The notes under the pieces are model-generated. The model worked only from the letters and a program-made list of their open reading frames with translations, searched no databases and was not told where the DNA came from. The position numbers and the translations under genes are program-made. Below, piece after piece: positions 17,492 to 25,125 of a DNA stretch of 64,000 bases. How positions within the stretch are numbered: position 1 is the first letter of the stretch; every line of letters begins with the position of its first letter. Source of the DNA: Catenovulum agarivorans YM01 (GTDB lineage Bacteria; Pseudomonadota; Gammaproteobacteria; Enterobacterales; Alteromonadaceae); assembly GCF_000281085.1 (NCBI RefSeq), contig NZ_JH767525.1:151302-215301 (forward strand), in the 5' to 3' direction.

Positions 17492-19693
17492 ATGAAGAAT
17501 AATTGGTTATTAGCAACAACTATCACAACAAGCTTATTGATAACAGCATGTGGTGGGCAAGATGTAAAAGTCGATATAAATACCGAAAAAGAAAATGAGC
17601 CACCTATTGTTGAAGAACCCAATAACAATGTTCAACAAAACATCCTACTGATCATTTCAGACGACCAAGGTTTGGATGCCTCTGCACAATACAGCTATTC
17701 AACCGATTTACCGACCACGCCGACGCTCAATTCTCTAGCGGACAAGGGCTTAACCTTTGATAATGCTTGGGTGACGCCAGCTTGTACCACTACTCGCGCT
17801 GCAATTATTACTGGCAAACACGGGCATAACTCGGGTGTTACCTACGTGCCCGCGCCTCTTTCTAGTGCACATACGAGCATTCAAAAATACTTAGCCAACT
17901 CTGAAGCGTCTAAAAACTATGTATCTGGCGTTTTTGGCAAATGGCATATAGGCGGTGGAAACCCTGATGCCAACCACCCAAATGATTTGGGGGTTGATCA
18001 TTACGCTGGAAATTTATCTAATCCTGGCGATTACTATAACTGGACTCTCACCATTAATGGCGTTCAGTCTCAATCAACTGAATACCATACAAGCAAAATT
18101 ACCGATTTAGCCGTTGAGTGGATTTCAGCACAAACGACCTCTTGGTTTGCTTGGGTTGCATACTCTGCGCCTCACTCGCCTTTTCATTTACCACCAGCTA
18201 ATTTACATAACCGTGCAGATTTGACCGGCACTCAAGATGATATCGACAAAAATAAACGCGATTATTTCCTGGCCGCGATAGAAGCAATGGATAGTGAAAT
18301 AGGCCGATTGATAAATTCAATGGATGAACAAACAAAAGCCAACACCACAATAATATTTATTGGTGACAATGGTTCACCTAAAGCTGTAATTGACCAAGAC
18401 TATTTTAGAGTAAGTCATGCCAAAGGTACTTTATATCAAGGTGGCATTGCTGTGCCTTTAATCGTTTCTGGTGCAGCCGTAACGCGCCAAGGTGAACGAG
18501 AAGATGCATTAGTTGAAGGCGTTGATTTGTTTGCCACCATAGCAGAACTTGCAGGCAATACAGCTACACAAATAAATGACAGTACAAGTTTTGCGTCTTT
18601 ATTAAGCCATAGTGATACAGCGAAAGATGTCTATGCTTTTTCTGAATTTGAATCAGACAATGTAACTGGTTGGACTGTGCGTAATCAAACGCACAAATTG
18701 GTGCAGTTTGAAGATGGCAGCCAACAGTTCTATAGCCTCACCGATAACTTTAAAGAAATAGACAACTTAATTGATAACCCAAGTGCAGAAGACCAAGCGG
18801 CACTCACTCAGTTACAGAATTACGCTAATGAAATGTTGGGTGATGATGGTTCAGTTATTGACATCACAGACGCGATTCTCACTAAAAAAACCGCCAACTG
18901 CGCTGATTACGTAGCTGGATATACATCAAACGTTACTGACATTAATAACAATAAAAATTTCGCAGGCGATTTAACCATATCAGTATCAGGCGATAGCTGC
19001 ATTTTTGCCACCAATGCGATACCAAATCACGACTTTAATGACGGTGGTAATAGCTTTCCAAACGACGTTTCCGAGCAGAACGACCAATTTAGTGTCACCA
19101 CCTCACCCAGTTTCGCATCACAAACCACTGCATTAAGCCTGCGAGTTGATAATGCTATTTTATTAAACGGCGTTAAAGTTGATCTACTCGCTGCGGGTTG
19201 TTATGGCATAGGCAATGGCAAAATTGGTTGCAATGATGACAGCCAGCCTTGGCGCTACGACCCAATGCATATTCCTAATGGTTTCCAAGTTGACAGCCAT
19301 AATGCGCATGCACAACCTGATGGCACCTATCATTACCATGGTTCGCCTTTTGCGTTATTTGATGAAAAAGGAGATGTCGCCTCACCTGTTATTGGTTTTG
19401 CGGCCGATGGTTTTCCAATTTTCGGCTCTTACTTTGACGACAATGGGGTAATTCGCAAAGCTTTGTCGAGTTATCAACTAAAACAAGGCAGCCGCCCAAG
19501 TGGTGATGGTAACCCAGGAGGCAACTATGATGGTGCGTTTAGAGATGATTATGAGTTTGTGCAAGGCATTGGGGATTTAGATGAGTGTAATGGCATGACA
19601 ATTAACGGTGTGTACGGGTATTACATTACCGATAATTACCCATATGTGCTCGCCTGTTTTAAAGGCACACCTGACCAGAGTTTTTATAAGTGA
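17492..19693 (+). CDS. Sulfatase-YHYH domain fusion lipoprotein
   Basis: A 733-residue lipoprotein: hydrophobic N-terminus ending in a lipobox (ITAC, Cys20), then a type I sulfatase domain (about 45-450), then a YHYH-type domain (about 480-733). Sulfatase marks are IISDDQG (metal Asp pair), a catalytic stretch CTTTR at 98-102, GKWHIGG and FIGDNGS. The formylglycine motif normally reads C/S-x-P/A-x-R; here position 3 is Thr. The C-terminal part holds DGTYHYHG, GFAADGFPIFG and the late Cys-rich end of YHYH proteins. It is divergent from nrtABC. Likely an outer-membrane-anchored sulfatase for marine sulfated compounds; substrate unknown. Confidence 0.85.
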   Translation: MKNNWLLATTITTSLLITACGGQDVKVDINTEKENEPPIVEEPNNNVQQNILLIISDDQGLDASAQYSYSTDLPTTPTLNSLADKGLTFDNAWVTPACTTTRAAIITGKHGHNSGVTYVPAPLSSAHTSIQKYLANSEASKNYVSGVFGKWHIGGGNPDANHPNDLGVDHYAGNLSNPGDYYNWTLTINGVQSQSTEYHTSKITDLAVEWISAQTTSWFAWVAYSAPHSPFHLPPANLHNRADLTGTQDDIDKNKRDYFLAAIEAMDSEIGRLINSMDEQTKANTTIIFIGDNGSPKAVIDQDYFRVSHAKGTLYQGGIAVPLIVSGAAVTRQGEREDALVEGVDLFATIAELAGNTATQINDSTSFASLLSHSDTAKDVYAFSEFESDNVTGWTVRNQTHKLVQFEDGSQQFYSLTDNFKEIDNLIDNPSAEDQAALTQLQNYANEMLGDDGSVIDITDAILTKKTANCADYVAGYTSNVTDINNNKNFAGDLTISVSGDSCIFATNAIPNHDFNDGGNSFPNDVSEQNDQFSVTTSPSFASQTTALSLRVDNAILLNGVKVDLLAAGCYGIGNGKIGCNDDSQPWRYDPMHIPNGFQVDSHNAHAQPDGTYHYHGSPFALFDEKGDVASPVIGFAADGFPIFGSYFDDNGVIRKALSSYQLKQGSRPSGDGNPGGNYDGAFRDDYEFVQGIGDLDECNGMTINGVYGYYITDNYPYVLACFKGTPDQSFYK

Positions 19694-19773
19694 TGCTCGA
19701 TTGGCTATGTTGTGGGTAGTTGGGTGCAATATAACTGCTAGTTTAGTAGTTGCTGGTTTAGTTTAGTGCTTTA

Positions 19774-19916
19774 TGTCCAAGATAGTATATGGAGAATTGC
19801 TCACAAAAACGCTGCAAGTACATCCTTGTAGCGCTCGCACAAAACGTCCCTGTTTTGTGAAGTTTTGTTCGCAACCCATCCATACACTATCTTTCAGCAC
19901 TTGATCGCTTTGGACA
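19774..19916 (+). repeat. Cloverleaf-like inverted-repeat element, copy 2
   Basis: The outer arms TGTCCAA/TTGGACA and GATAGTATATGG/CCATACACTATC pair (one mismatch in the second). Inside lie hairpins CGCTGCAAG/CTTGTAGCG (loop TACATC) and CACAAAAC/GTTTTGTG (loop GTCCCT). A related arm-like stretch at about 19990-20050 resembles 9001-9064. The gap 19694-20191 contains nothing else convincing. Confidence 0.65.
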
Positions 19917-20191
19917 TTGGCAGTCATTCACAATATCAGCAGCAGCTCCATTCCTAAAAGCACTAGAGCATATTGCACACTACGTCTAGCGCTTTTGCGA
20001 GTAACTCTCCATTTGCTAGCTTGGCCATGTTGCGCCAAACTTGCAGCACCAACTCCCTGCAACTGGCTATTTTCAATAATTATGCTCTAGCACTTTGACC
20101 ATATTGCACGTAACGTCAACGAGTTGCGCTAAAAACACCTCTGCTTTATGCTTAGCGCCCACAAAGGATAAACACCAGCGTACTCAAGCAA

Positions 20192-21604
20192 ATGGCCAAT
20201 AAAAAATTAAACATCTTAGTTGCTGACGACCAAACGGACATTCTGCGTTCTGCCGAAATTTTGTTTAAATCTGAAGGATTTAACGTGGTCTGTTGCACAT
20301 TGCCAACACAAGTTTTAGCGCAAATAGCTGATCACGACTTTGACCTATTGCTGGTTGATTTAAACTATCAATCAGACACAACCTCAGGAAAAGAAGGTTT
20401 AACATTAGTCAAAAACATCCGCCAACAAAATGCGCATGTGCCAATTATCGTAATGACTGCTTGGGCATCTGTTGATATAGCGGTAAATGCAATGAAACTG
20501 GGTGCAAATGACTTTATTACTAAACCTTGGGACGTAGAGCGCTTATTAAGCATTATCGGTACTCAAATTGAGCTAGCTCAAACAAAGTTAAAACAACAAA
20601 AATTAGAAAGCGAAAACCGAATTTTACGTAATGAGCATAATTCAGAACTTGTATGCCAATCGCCTGCAATGCAGCAAATTATTGAAACTTTTAAACGCAT
20701 TGCACACTCAGATACCAATGTATTGATTACCGGCGAAAACGGCACAGGAAAAACACAGCTGGCGCATATGTGCCATCAAGTATCGAGTCGGAATAATCAA
20801 CCATTTATCTCAATTAATATGGGCGCCTTGGCTGAATCTGTATTCGAAAGCGAAATGTTCGGACACCAAAAAGGTGCATTTACTGGAGCCAATAACCAAC
20901 GCATTGGCCGTTTTGAATTAGCTGATGGTGGTACTTTGTTTTTAGATGAAATAGCCAACATTAACGAAAAGCAACAAGCTGCTTTATTGCGGTTATTGGA
21001 AACGGGTGAGTTTGAGCGTGTAGGCTCTTCAAAAACACTTAAAGCAGATGTGCGGGTAATTTGTGCAACCAATGCAAACTTACAGCAAAAGGTCAATGAA
21101 GGTACTTTTAGACAAGATTTATTCTATCGTATCAACACAGTGCCCATCGTAGTACCGCCACTGATAGCTCGACGTGAAGATATTCTTATACTTGCCGAAC
21201 ACTTTATTCAAAAGTACTCAAACAAATATCAGCGTAAAGATTTATCCTTAACACAAAGTAGCAAACAAGCATTACTAATGTACTCATGGCCAGGAAATGT
21301 CCGCGAGCTGCAACACAGTATCGAGCGCGCAATTTTGTTGAGTTCAGAAAAACAGATACAACCAGAAAACTTAGGCTTAACAGCCGACACAAACAGTCCT
21401 ATAACTGCAGCAACAACTTCACCTCAAACGAACCAAAATTTAATCAATATTGAGGGTAAAACCTTAGCTGAAATTGAATATCAGATGTTAGATAAAGCTC
21501 TGATAAAATACATACGTAAGCCTGACGAAGCAGCAAAATCTTTAGGGATTAGCCGCAGCGCTTTTTACCGTAAGTTAGCAAAATACGGCTTTGATTTAAC
21601 ATGA
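20192..21604 (+). CDS. NtrC-family sigma-54-dependent response regulator
   Basis: A 470-residue regulator with receiver domain (phospho-acceptor Asp56 in LLVDLNY, acidic pair 12-13, LysP in TKPWD), AAA+ ATPase (Walker A GENGTGKT at 181-188, sigma-54 contact loop GAFTGA at 228-233) and C-terminal Fis-type HTH (AAKSLGISRSAFYRKL). It should activate sigma-54 promoters when phosphorylated by the kinase encoded next, whose start overlaps its stop (ATGA). A sigma-54-like promoter stands before the exporter genes immediately downstream, the likely target. Not the classical NtrC of nitrogen control, judging by its neighbours. Confidence 0.92.
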   Translation: MANKKLNILVADDQTDILRSAEILFKSEGFNVVCCTLPTQVLAQIADHDFDLLLVDLNYQSDTTSGKEGLTLVKNIRQQNAHVPIIVMTAWASVDIAVNAMKLGANDFITKPWDVERLLSIIGTQIELAQTKLKQQKLESENRILRNEHNSELVCQSPAMQQIIETFKRIAHSDTNVLITGENGTGKTQLAHMCHQVSSRNNQPFISINMGALAESVFESEMFGHQKGAFTGANNQRIGRFELADGGTLFLDEIANINEKQQAALLRLLETGEFERVGSSKTLKADVRVICATNANLQQKVNEGTFRQDLFYRINTVPIVVPPLIARREDILILAEHFIQKYSNKYQRKDLSLTQSSKQALLMYSWPGNVRELQHSIERAILLSSEKQIQPENLGLTADTNSPITAATTSPQTNQNLINIEGKTLAEIEYQMLDKALIKYIRKPDEAAKSLGISRSAFYRKLAKYGFDLT

Positions 21605-22938
21605 GCAACAAAACAACCAATCCAAATTTGTGGCAACTAGCAGGGTTTAAGCGTAGTTGGTTATTGGCTTTATTTAGCTCGCTGCCAGCATTTATTGCAC
21701 TAGGTATTTTATTATACGCCGGTAATTATGATACGTTGGAAACCATTACTATATTGGCGCTGGTGTTCTTTCCTTGGCTGCTAATTGTTACCGCTTATTA
21801 TTTCAGTGCACTACGTCCGTGGCAGTCGGTGGCAAGTATCTTGATGTCGTTTCGGGAACAAGATTATAGCTTGCGTGCAAAAGTGACGGATAAAGATGAT
21901 GTAATCAACATAGTGCTGAACGAACTTAATTTTGTTTCTGAGCAATTAAATACAAACCGCCTCAATGCTGCACAAGCAGAGAAATTATTGGCCAGAGTAT
22001 TGTCAGAAGTAGATGTAGCTGTACTTGCTTTTGATCAACATGATCAACTGGTTATTTGCAACCGTTACGCTGCAAACCTCTACAATAAATCGATAAAGCA
22101 ACTGATAGGCTGTCACAGAAATACATTACAACTTAACTTCGCAAAATTAGCCGCGCATGCTAGCAGCCAAGAAATTGCCTTTCCGCGCAAAAAAAGTCGC
22201 TGGTTAGTTAAACATTCAAGTTACCGTCAACAAGGTTTACCTTATCAATTAATATTACTTGCTGACATAGGTAACAACCTAAGAGAAGAAGAACTTGAAG
22301 CATGGCGAAAATTAATTCGAATACTGTCCCATGAAATCAATAATGCGTTAACACCGCTTAAAACCACTGTAGGCAGTATGAATCGTACATTAGCCAAGCC
22401 AAATCTCTATGATGGCTGGCAAAATGACTTTTCAGAAGGGTTAGACATTATCGACACCCGAATCAACAATTTAAACAGGCTGGTTAACAGTTATACTCAA
22501 CTTGCGAAACAACCAGAACCAGTCAAACAAACTGTTGCTATTCAAGCATTGCTCAAGCGAATTTGTGCAATTTACCAAGCGCAAGGCATTAAGCTTATCT
22601 GCCCAACAAACATCACACTGAACATTGATGAATGCCAAATTGAGCAAGTATTGGTTAATTTAATTAAAAATGCCATAGAGGCGAACGTCCACAACCAACC
22701 AATTGTTGTTTCGGCCAATGAAGAGCCAAATCAACTCAGCATACAAGTTGATGATCATGGAATTGGTATCGAAAACCCTAACAACATCTTTATTCCCTAT
22801 TTCACCACCAAATCATCAGGCAACGGTATAGGTTTAGTATTGTCTAGGCAAATTATCGAAGCTCATGGTGGTAGCCTGACGCTAGAAAATCATCAAACTA
22901 CAAGTGGCTGTCGAGCTAAGATAACATTACCGAGCTAG
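21601..22938 (+). CDS. Membrane histidine kinase with PAS domain
   Basis: A 445-residue sensor kinase. Two membrane segments lie near residues 20-40 and 45-70, with hardly any periplasmic loop, so it probably senses within the membrane. A HAMP-like stretch and a PAS-like domain (about 130-215) follow. The dimerisation box has His244 in ILSHEINNALTPLK, and the ATPase domain shows N (NLIKNAIEAN), G1 (DDHGIG) and G2 (GNGIGLVL) motifs. NtrY-like in form. It overlaps the regulator gene by 4 bases and should phosphorylate Asp56 of its product. Confidence 0.9.
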   Translation: MSNKTTNPNLWQLAGFKRSWLLALFSSLPAFIALGILLYAGNYDTLETITILALVFFPWLLIVTAYYFSALRPWQSVASILMSFREQDYSLRAKVTDKDDVINIVLNELNFVSEQLNTNRLNAAQAEKLLARVLSEVDVAVLAFDQHDQLVICNRYAANLYNKSIKQLIGCHRNTLQLNFAKLAAHASSQEIAFPRKKSRWLVKHSSYRQQGLPYQLILLADIGNNLREEELEAWRKLIRILSHEINNALTPLKTTVGSMNRTLAKPNLYDGWQNDFSEGLDIIDTRINNLNRLVNSYTQLAKQPEPVKQTVAIQALLKRICAIYQAQGIKLICPTNITLNIDECQIEQVLVNLIKNAIEANVHNQPIVVSANEEPNQLSIQVDDHGIGIENPNNIFIPYFTTKSSGNGIGLVLSRQIIEAHGGSLTLENHQTTSGCRAKITLPS

Positions 22939-22939
22939 A

Positions 22940-22970
22940 GCGAAAATGGGATGCAAAATCCCATTTTCGC
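22940..22970. other. Large palindrome between the kinase gene and the exporter operon
   Basis: A 13-bp perfect inverted repeat (GCGAAAATGGGAT/ATCCCATTTTCGC) with a 5-base loop starts 2 bases after the kinase stop codon. No T-run follows. It may be a mild terminator or the upstream binding site of the NtrC-type regulator, about 120 bases before the sigma-54-like promoter. Confidence 0.5.
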
Positions 22971-23080
22971 AACTATTAAAATCCCAATATCGACACTACC
23001 CCCTCACTACAAAAGCCCACAATCAATCAAAAAACAAAAATAAAATAACAAAATCAACCACATAAACTAGACTTAAAAAA

Positions 23081-23097
23081 CTGGCATGATGTTTTCT
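23081..23097 (+). promoter_or_regulatory. Sigma-54-like promoter of the exporter operon
   Basis: CTGGCATGATGTTTTCT matches the YTGGCACGrNNNTTGCW consensus at all but two fixed positions, with the right -24/-12 spacing. Predicted start is near 23108, 30 bases before the adaptor gene. The adjoining NtrC-family regulator supports it. Confidence 0.5.
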
Positions 23098-23137
23098 ATA
23101 TAGGTCTCAATTTTCAATATTAACCCCAAATACATAC

Positions 23138-24391
23138 ATGGATATAGCAAGGCCAGACCTAGCCAAGAAACACAAAAATAAAACGATAATCATGACAATT
23201 GCTGGTTTAATTGCATTTTTAAGCATTGTGGTTTTTCTATTGCTTTATAAACCTGGTCCATATGAGGTAGATAAAGACCTCGTTTTTATTGGCGAAGTAA
23301 AGCAAGGAGAAATGTTGCAACAAATTGGTGGCGTTGGCGTGCTTGAAGCAGCTGAGATTCGCTGGGTATCCGCAGCCACTTCAGGCAGAGTTGAACGAGT
23401 CTTTGTATTAGCTGGTGCGCCTGTGGAACCTGACACAGTAATAGTAGAGTTAAGCAATCCCGAACTTATGCAGCAAAAGCAAAATGCACAGTTGCAGGTT
23501 GAAACCGACAAAGCCAATTTTACTGTTCGTAAAGCTCGTTTAGAGAGCAGTTTGTTACAGAATCAATCAGATCTTACTCGGCTTGAATCAGATTACCAAC
23601 AAGCCAAATTAAATGCTGAAATTGACAAACAACTACTTGAGCAAGGGTTAGAATCCATTCAAACCAGCCAACGATCTAGTCTACGCGCCAAACAATTAGC
23701 TACTCAACTTGAATTTGAAAAACAACGTTTTGAATTTGCCAAAACCTCAACCCAAGCCGAGATAACAGCAGAGCAAGCTCGATTGGCACAATCACAAGCT
23801 CGGTTAAAATTATTAGCATCACAGGTCGATGCACTCGCGGTAAAAGCAGGATATTCAGGATTATTGCAAAAACAAAATTTAAAGGAAGGAGAACGTGTAA
23901 CCCTTGGGCAAAGTTTAGCGCAAGTGGTTAACCCGAAGAGCTTAAAAGCCAGAATACTCATTTCTGAACATCAAGCACAATTATTATCCATTGGCTTGCA
24001 CGCTCAAATAGATACCTCTAACGGCACAACTTATGGGCAGATTGCGCGAATTGACCCAAATGTCGAAGCTGGCAATGTCATTGTTGACGTAACCATAACC
24101 CAAGAATTGCCGGCAGGCGCGCGCCCAAATTCAACCATAGAAGCAAGCATTGAAATCAGCAGAATTGAAAACACCACTTATGTCAGCCGCCCCATTTTTT
24201 CGGAAGCTAATACTAAAGTAGAGGTTTTTAAACTGGCAGCCGACAGCAATATTGCCGAGCGAGTAAAAGTATCTTACGGGCGTACTTCAATCGATAAAAT
24301 TGAAATAATGCAAGGCCTGACAGCTGGAGATCGAATTATCCTATCGGATACCTCCGAATGGTCAAAACATCAAAAAATAGTCATTAATTAA
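23138..24391 (+). CDS. MacA/HlyD-type periplasmic adaptor protein
   Basis: A 417-residue membrane fusion protein with one N-terminal membrane anchor (about 17-38), split lipoyl/barrel-sandwich halves (GRVERVFVLAGAPVEPD and YSGLLQKQNLKEGERV) around a long coiled coil (about 110-235), then beta-barrel and membrane-proximal domains. It should link the ABC permease in the inner membrane to the TolC-type channel. First gene of the exporter operon, followed 12 bases later by the ATPase gene. Substrate not visible. Confidence 0.87.
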   Translation: MDIARPDLAKKHKNKTIIMTIAGLIAFLSIVVFLLLYKPGPYEVDKDLVFIGEVKQGEMLQQIGGVGVLEAAEIRWVSAATSGRVERVFVLAGAPVEPDTVIVELSNPELMQQKQNAQLQVETDKANFTVRKARLESSLLQNQSDLTRLESDYQQAKLNAEIDKQLLEQGLESIQTSQRSSLRAKQLATQLEFEKQRFEFAKTSTQAEITAEQARLAQSQARLKLLASQVDALAVKAGYSGLLQKQNLKEGERVTLGQSLAQVVNPKSLKARILISEHQAQLLSIGLHAQIDTSNGTTYGQIARIDPNVEAGNVIVDVTITQELPAGARPNSTIEASIEISRIENTTYVSRPIFSEANTKVEVFKLAADSNIAERVKVSYGRTSIDKIEIMQGLTAGDRIILSDTSEWSKHQKIVIN

Positions 24392-24403
24392 GGACACAAT
24401 ACA

Positions 24404-25105
24404 ATGAAACAAGACGTTATCCGCATGAAAGGTATCAAAAAAGTTTACCTAACTAACGAATTAGAAACTCACGCGTTGGCCAATATTAATTTAACTATTC
24501 AACAAGGCGAGTTTGTTTCTATTGCAGGCCCGTCAGGCTGTGGCAAATCAACCTTATTGTCGATTATGGGACTATTAGATAACCCAACGGCCGGTGAGTA
24601 CTGGTTAGCTGAACAAGATGTGTCGAAATTAACTCAGCAACAACAAACGTTAATTCGCAATAAAGCAGTCGGTTTTATTTTCCAAAGTTTTAATTTGATT
24701 GCTGATATGAATGTTTTTGAAAACGTCGAGTTGCCGCTGGTGTACAGCGGTATGGCAAAAAACCAGCGTAAACAACGTGTACTTGAAGTACTTGAGCAAG
24801 TACAAATGTCGCATCGCATTAAACATTTACCCAATCAACTTTCTGGCGGACAACAACAGCGAGTTGCTATAGCGCGCGCACTTGCAGGCAAGCCAAAAAT
24901 ATTATTAGCAGATGAGCCAACAGGTAATTTGGACTCGCACAACGGAGAAAAAGCCATGGAATTACTCGCTGAATTACACGCGCAAGGCACCACTATCTGC
25001 ATGGTGACACACGATGATAGATACAACAGTTACGCGACCCGCATTATTAACTTATTTGACGGCAGCATAGTAGAAGAAAAAGCAAAATTAGCCGACATTG
25101 CATAA
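24404..25105 (+). CDS. MacB/LolD-type ABC transporter ATPase
   Basis: A 233-residue stand-alone ATPase with Walker A GPSGCGKST, Q-loop FQSFNLI, signature LSGGQQQRVAIARAL and Walker B ILLADEPTGNLD, typical of the MacB/LolD/FtsE group. It partners the separate FtsX-like permease encoded 20 bases downstream, unlike E. coli MacB where both are fused. Confidence 0.92.
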   Translation: MKQDVIRMKGIKKVYLTNELETHALANINLTIQQGEFVSIAGPSGCGKSTLLSIMGLLDNPTAGEYWLAEQDVSKLTQQQQTLIRNKAVGFIFQSFNLIADMNVFENVELPLVYSGMAKNQRKQRVLEVLEQVQMSHRIKHLPNQLSGGQQQRVAIARALAGKPKILLADEPTGNLDSHNGEKAMELLAELHAQGTTICMVTHDDRYNSYATRIINLFDGSIVEEKAKLADIA

Positions 25106-25125
25106 GCAAACAAGGATGACAACAA

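Noticed and set aside
19990-20050. Possible further cloverleaf element
   Set aside because: It resembles the right arm and flank at 9001-9064, but I could not find a pairing left arm.
20192-21604. Calling the response regulator NtrC (glnG)
   Set aside because: Domain order is the same, but the neighbouring kinase and exporter genes and the lack of glnA nearby argue for a local regulator.
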